NCBI GenBank assembly: GCA_017882405.1
Contig: JADGPO010000162.1
Span: 1-10,172 of the forward strand
Direction of reading: 5' to 3'
From: Solirubrobacteraceae bacterium
GTDB taxonomy: Bacteria > Actinomycetota > Thermoleophilia > Solirubrobacterales > Solirubrobacteraceae
DNA: 10,172 nucleotides
Shown here in pieces: positions 1-6,422 of the stretch. Position 1 is the first letter of the stretch; the number at the start of each line of letters is the position of its first letter. The notes beneath the pieces are model-generated. The model had not been told where the DNA came from. It saw only the letters and a list, made by a program, of their open reading frames with translations, and made no database searches. The translations under genes were made by a program, and so were the position numbers.

Positions 1-518
1 GGCGCGCCGTGATCGGGATGCTCGGGCAGCGCGCAGCCCATGGCCGACACGCCGGTGCGCAGGACATCCATCGGATGCGCGGCCGGGGGCAGCGCCTCCA
101 GCACGGCGCGCACCGCGCGCGACAGCCCGCGCAGCGACTGCAGCTTCGCCTGGTAGCTGGTAAGGGTCGCAAGGCTCGGCAGCTCGCCGTGGATCAGCAG
201 GTAGGCGACCTCCAGGTAGCTGGAGTTCTCGGCCAGCTGGTCGATCGGATAGCCGCGGTACTCGAGCACGCCCTTGTCGCCGTCGATGTAGGTGATCGCC
301 GAGCGACACGACGCCGTCGCCATATAGGCGGGGTCATAGGTCATCAGCCCGAAGTCGTCCTCGTTGACCTTGATCTTGCGCAGCTCGGTCGCCCGGATCG
401 TCTCGTCCTCGATCGGGACCTCGTAGGTCTTGCCGGTGCGGTTGTCGGTGATCGTGAGGGTGTCGCTCGACGTCGCTACGCCGCTGCCAGTCCCTGTCTG
501 CTCGGTCTCGGTCGTCAT
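1..518 (-). CDS. gltA: Citrate synthase, N-terminal part (cut by left window edge)
   Basis: Condenses acetyl-CoA with oxaloacetate to citrate, the entry step of the TCA cycle, in the cytoplasm. Only the first 172 residues lie in the window. After a 20-residue polar leader comes the small beta-rich N-terminal region of type II (GltA-like) enzymes (about 21-75), then the family signature [19 protein letters not shown] (77-95, RGYPI at 88-92), the [12 protein letters not shown] helix (103-114) and [14 protein letters not shown] (148-161). The catalytic His and Asp residues lie beyond the edge. The ATG at 518-516 has AGGAG four bases upstream, which decides the start. The gene lies 125 bp downstream of a small membrane protein gene on the same strand, so it may have its own promoter. 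A 2-methylcitrate synthase cannot be fully excluded without the C-terminal half, but the beta-rich N-terminus favours GltA. Confidence 0.93.
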   Translation of the reverse strand, partial: MTTETEQTGTGSGVATSSDTLTITDNRTGKTYEVPIEDETIRATELRKIKVNEDDFGLMTYDPAYMATASCRSAITYIDGDKGVLEYRGYPIDQLAENSSYLEVAYLLIHGELPSLATLTSYQAKLQSLRGLSRAVRAVLEALPPAAHPMDVLRTGVSAMGCALPEHPDHGA

Positions 519-540
519 AGCACTCCTGTCGGGCGATTAC

Positions 541-568
541 CGGGGTCTGCGGCCCCGCCCCGGGGGCG
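541..568. other. Overlapping GC-rich inverted repeats in the gltA leader region
   Basis: Two mutually exclusive dyads share bases. CGGGG (541-545) pairs with CCCCG (553-557) across a 7-base loop. CGCCCC (556-561) and GGGGCG (563-568) form a 13-bp near-continuous palindrome around G562. They sit 23-50 bp upstream of the citrate synthase start in the 125-bp gap 519-643. They could be the end of the upstream small-gene transcript or structure in the gltA 5' leader; there is no T-run on either side. The only AT-rich patch in the gap is TAATAAAGT (minus strand, about 590-598), a possible -10 region without a convincing -35 partner. Confidence 0.4.
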
Positions 569-643
569 AGCGGGCGACCGTCTCATCCACTTTATTACGC
601 GCGGAATGGGCAATCCGACACCCGCGGCGCCGGACGCGCCATA

Positions 644-853
644 TCAGGAGGTGAGGATCGCGGCGCCGATCGCCACGACGATCAGCACGAAGCTGATCGC
701 GATCACGCCCCGCTGGCCGCCCGCGTTGTTGGGGAACTCGGGGCGGCTGAGCCCGATCCCCGCGAGCAGCACCGCCCATACGGCCAGCGCCCCGCCGCAG
801 ATGTAGAACGGCACCTTGGAGGACTCGGAGGCGGCGATCAGCAGCGGCGACAT
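644..853 (-). CDS. Small two-helix membrane protein, function unknown
   Basis: I do not recognise a named family. The 69-residue product has two predicted membrane segments, about residues 15-35 (PFYICGGALAVWAVLLAGIG) and 49-68, joined by a short polar loop (SRPEFPNNAGGQRG). A short N-terminal stretch precedes the first helix, so a helical hairpin in the cytoplasmic membrane is likely. It starts 10 bp after the dcd stop codon and reads the same way, so it may be co-transcribed with dcd. It also has its own TAGGCT box exactly 7 nt before the ATG, overlapping the dcd stop, which suggests an internal leaderless promoter. There is no strong Shine-Dalgarno; only AGG lies nearby, 9 nt from the ATG. 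Hydrophobic pattern, spacing and strand consistency argue that the frame is real. Confidence 0.75.
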   Translation of the reverse strand: MSPLLIAASESSKVPFYICGGALAVWAVLLAGIGLSRPEFPNNAGGQRGVIAISFVLIVVAIGAAILTS

Positions 854-860
854 CGGCGCG

Positions 861-866
861 AGCCTA
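861..866 (-). promoter_or_regulatory. Candidate -10 box (TAGGCT) for leaderless start of the 69-aa membrane protein
   Basis: On the minus strand TAGGCT (866 to 861) fits the actinobacterial -10 pattern TAnnnT and ends exactly 7 nt before the ATG at 853, so the predicted transcript would begin at the start codon. Its first three bases are the TAG stop codon of dcd. No -35 element is evident. Read-through from dcd is the alternative. Confidence 0.4.
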
Positions 867-1475
867 TCCGATCTCCCGCCGTTCCGGCGTCGATCCGTAG
901 CGGCTGGCGGTGGCCGCTCGCTGGCCCTGGTAATGGCTGCCCAGGCCGGAGCTGCCGTAGGGGCGCAGGGCCGGCCGGTCGAGCGTCATGAACGACAGCT
1001 GCGCGATCTTCAGGCCGGGCGCGAGCACGATCGGCACTCGGGTCAAATTATTGAGCTCCAAGGTCAGCGTCCCCTTCCAGCCGGGATCGCAGAAGCCGGC
1101 GGTGGCGTGGACGATCAAGCCGAGGCGACCAAGGCTCGATTTCCCCTCGATCCGCGCAACGATGTCGTCGGGCAGTTCGACCCACTCCAGCGTCCGTCCC
1201 AGGCAGAACTCCCCTGGATGGATGACGAACGATTCGTCGTTGGCGACCACCACCTCCTCGGTCAGGTTCTCCGGAGGGTCGCGCAGGTCGATCGACTCCG
1301 CGCGGTAGTTGTGAAATACGCGGAACGAGTCGCCGAGGCGAAGGTCGACGCTGGCCGGCTGCACCAGCTCAGGCGCCCAGGGGTCGATGCGGATCCGCCC
1401 GGCATCCACCAGGCGGGTGATCGTGCCGTCGGAGAGGACCGACGTGGCCGCGGGCGTACCGGCGTCACCGTTCAT
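864..1475 (-). CDS. dcd: dCTP deaminase, likely bifunctional deaminase/dUTPase
   Basis: Deaminates dCTP and, in the bifunctional subclass, also hydrolyses the product to dUMP plus pyrophosphate, supplying thymidylate synthesis. It is a 203-residue trimer-forming enzyme of the dUTPase fold. Visible motifs are the substrate-binding GKSSLGR (111-117), HATAGFCDPGWKG (123-135), catalytic Glu at 140 in TLTLEL, and the C-terminal YGSSGLGSHYQGQR (173-186). The TAGF and YQGQR signatures resemble the Mycobacterium tuberculosis and archaeal bifunctional enzymes rather than the E. coli mono-functional form (TAHR). Length is about 14 residues more than the mycobacterial protein, all at the N-terminus; the ATG at 1475 is the only standard start before the conserved SDGTI segment. 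No Shine-Dalgarno is seen. The gene lies 21 bp after a small membrane protein gene and 10 bp before another. Confidence 0.95.
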   Translation of the reverse strand: MNGDAGTPAATSVLSDGTITRLVDAGRIRIDPWAPELVQPASVDLRLGDSFRVFHNYRAESIDLRDPPENLTEEVVVANDESFVIHPGEFCLGRTLEWVELPDDIVARIEGKSSLGRLGLIVHATAGFCDPGWKGTLTLELNNLTRVPIVLAPGLKIAQLSFMTLDRPALRPYGSSGLGSHYQGQRAATASRYGSTPERREIG

Positions 1476-1496
1476 GGCGCGCAGTGTGACAGCGGG

Positions 1497-1760
1497 TCAG
1501 TGTCCGACGGTACGCGCGCGCGCGCGTGTGGTGCGCACCCGGGCGGGGGCCTGCGGCGCCGGATCGCCGTGCGGGCCGCGCCGCGGGCGGCGCGGAAACG
1601 GCTTGGGCGGATGCGGCCGGGGACGCAACTTGACCCCGCCGTCGTCATCGGACGAGGACGTGTCCTCGGGCTCCTGCTTGATCGCCCACCAGACGATGTA
1701 GATCAGCGCCGCCAGTGGCAGCTTGAGCGCCAGCATCAGCCACAGGAATCCCCAAGTCAC
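1497..1760 (-). CDS. Small single-helix membrane protein with acidic patch and basic Pro/Arg tail
   Basis: Function unknown. From the GTG at 1760 the product is 87 residues: one strong membrane helix (about 2-28, WGFLWLMLALKLPLAALIYI then VWW), an acidic serine-rich linker (QEPEDTSSSDDDGG, 29-42), and a Pro/Arg/His-rich C-terminus of about 45 residues ending in an Arg-Ala repeat. The helix near the very N-terminus and the positive tail suggest a tail facing the cytoplasm, possibly touching nucleic acid or phospholipid; this is inference. An in-frame TTG at 1799 would add 13 residues (ARRPPSYRICDF after the initiator). I prefer 1760 because a TATAGGAT box at 1778-1771 would otherwise be inside the coding region. 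It is the first gene of the leftward group and is followed 21 bp later by dcd. Confidence 0.65.
   Translation of the reverse strand: MTWGFLWLMLALKLPLAALIYIVWWAIKQEPEDTSSSDDDGGVKLRPRPHPPKPFPRRPRRGPHGDPAPQAPARVRTTRARARTVGH
1510..1528. repeat. Alternating purine-pyrimidine tract (CG)n
   Basis: Nineteen bases alternate strictly between purine and pyrimidine, with a (CG)6 core (1513-1524) flanked by GTA and TGTG. The tract encodes the Arg-Ala C-terminus of the small membrane protein on the minus strand. It is followed directly by the 10-bp palindrome GGTGCGCACC (1528-1537). Such runs are prone to Z-DNA and to slippage. Confidence 0.6.
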
Positions 1761-1770
1761 GAAGTCGCAA

Positions 1771-1776
1771 ATCCTA
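1771..1776 (-). promoter_or_regulatory. Candidate -10 box (TAGGAT) for the leftward small-membrane-protein/dcd group
   Basis: Minus-strand TATAGGAT (1778-1771) contains TAGGAT, a TAnnnT match, 10 nt upstream of the GTG at 1760. A transcript starting about 7 nt beyond it would have a leader of only about 3 nt. No clear -35 is present. This box supports the shorter start for the 87-aa protein. Confidence 0.35.
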
Positions 1777-1809
1777 TAGCTTGGCGGCCGCCTCGCCAAG
1801 AGCGGCAGG

Positions 1810-1815
1810 TAGGCT
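1810..1815 (+). promoter_or_regulatory. Candidate -10 box (TAGGCT) for leaderless quinone oxidoreductase mRNA
   Basis: TAGGCT is followed by exactly 7 nt and then the ATG at 1823, the spacing expected when the first base of the start codon is the transcription start. GAGG (1818-1821) is only one base from the ATG, too close to act as a Shine-Dalgarno. No recognisable -35 is seen 17-18 bp upstream. The site lies in the divergent region between two genes. Confidence 0.5.
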
Positions 1816-1822
1816 TTGAGGC

Positions 1823-2776
1823 ATGCGCGCGATCCAGATCAGCGAGTTCGGCGGCCCGGAGGTGCTTGAGGCGGTGGACCTGCCCGCCCCCGAGCCCGGA
1901 CCGGGCCAGGCGCTGATCGAGGTGAGACGCGCGGGGGTGAACTTCGCCGACACGCACCAGCGCACCGACTCCTACCTGTCGCGCTCGCAGCTGCCGTTCG
2001 TCCCCGGCACCGAGGTCGCGGGGGTGCGCGTCGATACCGGACAGCGCGTGGTCGCGCTGACCGGCACGGGCGGCTACGCCCAGTACGCCGTCGCACCTCG
2101 GGACCAGACGTTCCCGATACCCGACGGCGTCGACGACGAGACCGCGCTGGCGCTGGTCGTGCAGGGACTGACCGCCTGGCACCTGTACGCCACCTCCACT
2201 CGACTGCGCCCGGGCGAGTCGGTCGTCGTGCACGCGGGAGCCGGCGGGGTCGGATCGCTGGCCGTCCAGCTGGGCAGCCACTTCGAGGCCGGCCGGGTGA
2301 TCGCCACCGCGTCCAGCGAGGACAAGCGGCAGCTGTGCCTGGCGCTGGGCGCCGACGCGGCGATCGACAGCTCGCCCGAGGACATGCGCGCGCGGCTGAT
2401 CGCCGCCAACGAGGGCCGCAAGGTCGACGCCGTGTTCGAGATGACCGGCGGCGAGGTGTTCAGGCAGTCGCTGCGGGCGCTGGCGCCCTTCGGGCGACTG
2501 GCCACCTACGGGATGGCCTCCGGCGAGCCCGTGGAGGTCAGCGCCGGCGAGCTCATGCACGGTTCGTCGGCGGTGGTCGGCTTCTGGCTCGTGCACTGCC
2601 TGCAGCATCCGGAGATGTCCCACGAGGCGCTGGCCGGCCTGTTCGAGCTGGTCGCCGCCGGGCGTCTGCGGGCGGTGGTCGGAGCCACGTATCCATTGAC
2701 CGAGGCCGCCCAGGCCCACAGCGACCTGGCGGCTCGCCGGACCACCGGCAAGCTCGTGCTGGACCCCTGCGCCTGA
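1823..2776 (+). CDS. Zinc-free MDR oxidoreductase, NADPH:quinone reductase-like
   Basis: Likely reduces quinones or activated alkenes with NADPH in the cytoplasm. The 317-residue product has the medium-chain dehydrogenase/reductase layout. The N-terminal GroES-like part (about 1-115) carries the quinone-oxidoreductase landmarks GGPEVLE (10-16), RAGVNFADTHQR (36-47) and PFVPGTEVAG (58-67). A Rossmann part follows (about 125-255) with the nucleotide motif HAGAGGVGSLAVQL (137-150), then a C-terminal return to the catalytic domain ending in TTGKLVLDP. The Cys/His zinc ligands of alcohol dehydrogenases are absent, as expected for this subgroup. Length is normal (about 320). The ATG at 1823 immediately precedes the first beta strand (RAIQISEFG), and a -10 box 7 nt upstream suggests a leaderless message. 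It stands alone and converges with the GH43 gene. Substrate and physiological role are not readable from sequence. Confidence 0.9.
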   Translation: MRAIQISEFGGPEVLEAVDLPAPEPGPGQALIEVRRAGVNFADTHQRTDSYLSRSQLPFVPGTEVAGVRVDTGQRVVALTGTGGYAQYAVAPRDQTFPIPDGVDDETALALVVQGLTAWHLYATSTRLRPGESVVVHAGAGGVGSLAVQLGSHFEAGRVIATASSEDKRQLCLALGADAAIDSSPEDMRARLIAANEGRKVDAVFEMTGGEVFRQSLRALAPFGRLATYGMASGEPVEVSAGELMHGSSAVVGFWLVHCLQHPEMSHEALAGLFELVAAGRLRAVVGATYPLTEAAQAHSDLAARRTTGKLVLDPCA

Positions 2777-2785
2777 CCGCTCATC

Positions 2786-2823
2786 CAGCGACGGCGGGCC
2801 TTCAGCGAGCCTCGCCGTCGTTG
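2786..2823. terminator. Candidate hairpin terminator between convergent genes
   Basis: A perfect 8-bp inverted repeat, CGACGGCG (2789-2796) with CGCCGTCG (2813-2820), begins 13 bp after the stop codon of the rightward quinone oxidoreductase gene. In the rightward RNA the stem extends to 13 pairs with two G-U wobbles (2786-2798 with 2811-2823) and a 12-nt loop. There is no T-run, so it would be a non-canonical intrinsic terminator or RNA 3'-end structure. The right arm lies in the last codons of the convergent GH43 gene; in the leftward RNA only the 8-bp core pairs cleanly. Confidence 0.5.
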
Positions 2824-3944
2824 ACCAGCGGCCAACCGTTGACCCAGTTGAGCTGGCCGAGCATCAGGACGCGCAGGCCGGAGTTGTGGTGGGTGATCGG
2901 GTGGGTGAGGGCGTGGTACATGATCATCTGCTGCCCGCTGGGGCCGACCACCGGACCCGATTCACCACCCGGCCCGAGGAAGCCGTTGCCGGCCTTGAGG
3001 ATCGGCGTGGCGAGCTTCTCGAACGGATGGGCGGGATCGAGCACGGCGGAGGAGGAGGCCACCCCGACCGCGTAGGTCGAGTCCCAGGTGCTGGCGGCGC
3101 TGTAGAGCACGTAGATCTTGCCATCGTGGTAGAAGGGCTGCGGCCCCTCGACGGTGCAGATCTTGTTGGCCGGATCGCACTCCCACGGCTGGGTGACCGA
3201 GAAGGCGATGTGGATGTCAGGGCCGACGGTCAGCCCGTCGGGAGACACTTCTGACTCCCAGATCTGCTGGCGCTGCTCGGCCCAGAAGACGTACAGCTTG
3301 CCGGTGCGGGGATCCTGCACCACGCCCGGATCGATGTCGCCGCCCACGATCTCCTGGTTGGGCTTGCGGTTCTGGGCGTTCAGCTGGCCGGGGAAGTGCA
3401 GCAGCCCGGTGTGCCACGGCCCGGCCAGCGAGTTGGCGGTGGCCACGCCGAGCACCATCGTGCCCGGCTTGAAGCTCACGGACTTGATCGCGTTGGTGGA
3501 GTGGTTGTCTTCGGCGGCGAAGTAAAGGACCCAGCGGTTCTGGATCCGGTAGATCGAGGGCGCCCAGAAGAGCCCGTCGCGTCCGCCGCCCGTCGAGTGC
3601 ACGGCCCACCAGGGCTGGTGGTTGTGCGGGAACACGAAGCCGTTCGGATACCAGTGGACCAGGTCCTCGGACATCCAGATCGGAAACGCGTCGCGGGCGT
3701 TGTCCGAGGTGCAGAACAGGAAGTAGTTCCACTGGCCGCGGTGGACCTTGATGACGCTCGGATCAGGGCAGGAGAGCGGCTTGCCGGTGAGCCCGTTGCG
3801 CATCGGGTTGGCGTACCGGAGGGGAGGTTGCAGCGCAGCCCCCGCGGCCGATTGCACTCCGATCCTGGGCGCCAGCAGCCCGACCAGCACCAGCGGCCAG
3901 ACAGAGCGCCTCAAGGCGCGTCCTATGCGGGAGTGTCGATGCAA
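2802..3944 (-). CDS. Secreted GH43-type five-bladed beta-propeller glycosidase
   Basis: Probably an exported arabinanase/xylosidase-type hydrolase acting on plant or microbial polysaccharide. The 380-residue product begins with a signal peptide: basic n-region with RR (12-13), hydrophobic WPLVLVGLLAP (16-26), likely cleavage after AAGA near 36. The GH43 landmarks follow in order: SCPDPSVI with candidate general base Asp61, LFWAPSIYRIQNRWVLYFA (125-143), GGDIDPGVVQDP with candidate pKa-tuning Asp205, and VEGPQPFYHDGKIYVLYSA with candidate general acid Glu266, then GGESGPVV (326-333) and MYHA (342-345). All three catalytic positions appear present. The start is a TTG at 3944; no ATG or GTG precedes the signal peptide before an in-frame stop, and ribosome binding is weak (AGG only). 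It lies 57 bp after the flavoprotein gene on the same strand but has no obvious link to it. Exact specificity is unknown; a non-catalytic propeller or another GH clan F member is possible. Confidence 0.85.
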   Translation of the reverse strand: MHRHSRIGRALRRSVWPLVLVGLLAPRIGVQSAAGAALQPPLRYANPMRNGLTGKPLSCPDPSVIKVHRGQWNYFLFCTSDNARDAFPIWMSEDLVHWYPNGFVFPHNHQPWWAVHSTGGGRDGLFWAPSIYRIQNRWVLYFAAEDNHSTNAIKSVSFKPGTMVLGVATANSLAGPWHTGLLHFPGQLNAQNRKPNQEIVGGDIDPGVVQDPRTGKLYVFWAEQRQQIWESEVSPDGLTVGPDIHIAFSVTQPWECDPANKICTVEGPQPFYHDGKIYVLYSAASTWDSTYAVGVASSSAVLDPAHPFEKLATPILKAGNGFLGPGGESGPVVGPSGQQMIMYHALTHPITHHNSGLRVLMLGQLNWVNGWPLVNDGEAR

Positions 3945-4001
3945 AGCCTGTTCGTGACCCGGGTCCAGCGGCAGCGGCCCACCCCCGCCGGCGACGACCG
4001 A

Positions 4002-6422
4002 TCATACGAGTCCCCTCGTACGGGCGGCGTCAGGATCGAACAGCGGCTCGTCGGAGACCTCGCCCGCGACCCAGCGACCGAAGATGTCGACCTGCACCTC
4101 GGTTCCGGCCTTCACCTCGGCGGGCAGGTAGGCATAGGCGATCGAGCGCTGCACGGCGTAGCCGTAGCCCCCGCTGGTGACCCGCCCGCGGATCTCGTCG
4201 CCGATCCGCACCGGCTCGTTGCCCAGCGCCACCGAGCGCGGATCCTCCAGCACCAGGCAGCGCAGCCGTCGCTGGGGCTCCTTCAGCGCATCGGCGCCGA
4301 TGAAGCCCCCGCCGTCGCGGACGCAGAACCCCAGCCCCGCCTCCACGGGCGTCTCGTCGGGCGTGATGTCCGCGCCCCACACGCGATAGCCCTTCTCCAG
4401 CCGCAGGGCGTCGATCGCCCGATAGCCCCCGGCGACCAGGTCATGCGGCCGGCCGGCCTCCCACAGCGTGCGCCACAGGCGGGCGCCGAACTCGGCGGGG
4501 CAGTAGAGCTCCCAGCCAGGTTCGCCGACGAACGTCACCCGCAGCGCCCGCACGGGCACGTCGCCGACGGTCAGCTCGCGCATCCGCATGTAGCCGAAGT
4601 CCAGCGGGTCAGGGGTCAGCGGTCGCATGATCCGGGCGGCGTGCGGGCCCCACAGGGCAAAGCACGACCAGCGCGAGGTCACGTCGGTCAGCGTCACCGA
4701 GCCGTCGCCGGGGAGGTGGCGGTGGATCCAGGCGGCGTCGTGTGCGCCGAACGCCGTGCCGGTGACGATCTGGAAGGTCTCGGGGGCCACCCGGGTGACG
4801 GTGAAGTCACACTCGATGCCGCCGCGGCGGTTGAGCATCTGGGTGTAGGTGATCTGCCCGACCTCGCGCGCCACCCGGTTGTCGCAGAGGCGGGGGAGCA
4901 GCTCGGCCGCGCCCGGGCCGGCGACCTCGAGCTTGGCGAACGAGGACTCGTCGAACAGGGCCGCCGTCTTACGAGCGGCCATCGCCTCCACGCCGATCGC
5001 CGGGGACCAGTGCATGCCGGCCCAGCCCCGCGGACGCAGTGTCTCGTCACCCGCGTCGGCGTTTGACTCGTACCAGTTGACGCGCTCCCACCCGGACTTC
5101 TCGCCGAACGCCGCTCCGTGCTGGCGGTGCCAGCCGTACGCGCTGGACACCCGCAGCGGCCGGCCCGCCTGGCGCTGGTGACCGGGATAGCGGATGTCGT
5201 AATAGGTCTCATAGACCTCACGGGCGCGCGCGAGCGTGTATCGCGGCGAGCGGTACTGTGGGCCGAAGCGGCGGATGTCCATCTCCCACACGTCGCGCCC
5301 GGGCTCGCCCGCCACGATCCACTCGGCCATCAGCTTGCCGATGCCGCCCGCCCCGGCCAGCCCGTGGGCGCAGAAGCCGGCCGCCACGAACAGGCCCGTG
5401 ACATCGCTTTCGCCCAGGCAGAATTCGTTGTCGGGCGTGAACGCCTCGGGCCCGTTGATCAGCCGCGTGACCTTGACGTCCTCCATCGCCGGCACCCGCT
5501 TGGATGAGTTGCGCGCGATCTCCTCAAAGCGCGGCCAGTCCTCCTCCAGCAGCCGCCCGTTGAAGTCGGCGGGGATCCGGTCCAGCAGGTGCTCGTCCAG
5601 CGCCCACGGAGCGCTGTCGCGCTCGTAGCCGCCCATCACCAGCCCGCCGCCCTCCTCGCGAAAGTAGATCAGCAGGTCGGGATCGCGCAGCGTGGGCAGG
5701 TGCTCGTCAGGCGCCCGATCGCGGAACGGCTGGGTGACCAGGTACTCGTGGGCGAACGGCACCACGGGGACCCGGATGCCCCCCAGGCGGCCGATCTCGG
5801 CGGCGAACATGCCGCCGGCGTTGACGACCACCTCCGCTTCGACCGCGCCCCACTGGGTCTTGACGCCCCGGACGCGGCCGTCGGCGACCTCGATGTCCTG
5901 GACGCGCGTGTGCGTGAACACCTGGACGCCCCCGGCGCGCGCTCCCTCGATCAGCGCGTAGGTGAGCAGCGAGGGATCGAGATAGCCGTCGGTGGCCAGG
6001 TAGGAGGCGCAGCGCACCCCGTCGGTGACCATCAGCGGAAACAGCTCGCGGGCCTCCTCGGGCGAGAGGAGCTCCAGCGGCAATCCGAACGTCTGCGCCC
6101 ACGCAACCTGGCGCAGCACCTCCTGCTCGCGCTCGGGCGTGCCGGCCAGGCGGATGCCTCCGCACTCCACCCACCCGCAGTCCAGCTGCCGGTAGAGCTC
6201 CACCGAGTCCATCATCAGCCGCGTCAGCGAGACGCTGGAGCGCAGCTGTCCGACCAGCCCGGCGGAGTGAAACGTCGAGCCGCTGGTCAGCTCGTCGCGC
6301 TCCAGCAGGATCACGTCGCGCTCCCCGAGCTGGGCCAGGTGATAGGCGATCGAGGCGCCGCCCACCCCGCCGCCGATGATCACCACCCGGGCGCGGTCGG
6401 GAAGCTCACGCGGTCGCGGCAT
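4002..6422 (-). CDS. Sarcosine/dimethylglycine dehydrogenase-type FAD enzyme fused to GcvT-like folate domain
   Basis: Oxidatively removes N-methyl groups from a secondary or tertiary amine such as sarcosine or dimethylglycine; the folate domain can pass the formaldehyde-level carbon to tetrahydrofolate. The 806-residue chain has a DAO-type FAD domain (about 12-375): dinucleotide fold IIGGGVGGASIAYHL (15-29), ribose-binding acid Glu41, and GSTFHSAGLVGQL (48-60). His52 aligns with the histidine that carries covalent FAD in mammalian SARDH/DMGDH (GSTWHAAGL). NGPEAFTPD (323-331) closes the FAD site. An FAO linker follows (about 376-455, MDIRRF at 381-386, SGWERVNWY at 443-451), then GCV_T (about 465-715: FVGEPGWELYCP, IDALRLEKGYRVWGADI, TPVEAGLGF) and GCV_T_C (about 720-795). 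Length matches the family. ATG at 6422 has AGGAG 7 nt upstream and overlaps the kinase gene by 17 bp, implying translational coupling. Other N-methyl amino acids are possible substrates. Confidence 0.93.
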   Translation of the reverse strand: MPRPRELPDRARVVIIGGGVGGASIAYHLAQLGERDVILLERDELTSGSTFHSAGLVGQLRSSVSLTRLMMDSVELYRQLDCGWVECGGIRLAGTPEREQEVLRQVAWAQTFGLPLELLSPEEARELFPLMVTDGVRCASYLATDGYLDPSLLTYALIEGARAGGVQVFTHTRVQDIEVADGRVRGVKTQWGAVEAEVVVNAGGMFAAEIGRLGGIRVPVVPFAHEYLVTQPFRDRAPDEHLPTLRDPDLLIYFREEGGGLVMGGYERDSAPWALDEHLLDRIPADFNGRLLEEDWPRFEEIARNSSKRVPAMEDVKVTRLINGPEAFTPDNEFCLGESDVTGLFVAAGFCAHGLAGAGGIGKLMAEWIVAGEPGRDVWEMDIRRFGPQYRSPRYTLARAREVYETYYDIRYPGHQRQAGRPLRVSSAYGWHRQHGAAFGEKSGWERVNWYESNADAGDETLRPRGWAGMHWSPAIGVEAMAARKTAALFDESSFAKLEVAGPGAAELLPRLCDNRVAREVGQITYTQMLNRRGGIECDFTVTRVAPETFQIVTGTAFGAHDAAWIHRHLPGDGSVTLTDVTSRWSCFALWGPHAARIMRPLTPDPLDFGYMRMRELTVGDVPVRALRVTFVGEPGWELYCPAEFGARLWRTLWEAGRPHDLVAGGYRAIDALRLEKGYRVWGADITPDETPVEAGLGFCVRDGGGFIGADALKEPQRRLRCLVLEDPRSVALGNEPVRIGDEIRGRVTSGGYGYAVQRSIAYAYLPAEVKAGTEVQVDIFGRWVAGEVSDEPLFDPDAARTRGLV
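4005..4020 (-). other. Perfect 6-bp hairpin with GGGA loop abutting the flavoprotein stop codon
   Basis: In the leftward RNA UACGAG, loop GGGA, CUCGUA forms a perfect stem ending immediately before the UGA stop (4004-4002). The loop fits the stable GNRA tetraloop class. No U-run follows (the RNA continues UGAUCGGUCG), so it is not a canonical intrinsic terminator. It could mark or protect the 3' end, or dampen read-through into the GH43 gene 57 bp further on. It may also be coincidence, since it encodes the last codons (Thr-Arg-Gly-Leu-Val). Confidence 0.4.

Noticed and set aside
1473..1490. A fourth leaderless box (CACACT, 7 nt before the dcd ATG)
   Set aside because: It lacks the leading T of TAnnnT and lies in a 21-bp gap where co-transcription is the simpler explanation.
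1757..2719. A 320-codon open frame antisense to the quinone oxidoreductase gene
   Set aside because: Same shadow behaviour; the plus-strand product has the complete MDR motifs.
3763..4005. An 80-codon frame starting at an ATG that overlaps the flavoprotein stop (ATGA)
   Set aside because: The overlap suggests coupling, but the product is Arg/Ala/Gly-rich and runs out of frame through the GH43 signal peptide and propeller start.
3396..5066. A 556-codon open frame on the plus strand opposite the flavoprotein and GH43 genes
   Set aside because: It is the antisense shadow of strongly supported enzymes; its product is a low-complexity Arg/Gly/Pro/His mix without domains, as expected from high-GC third positions.
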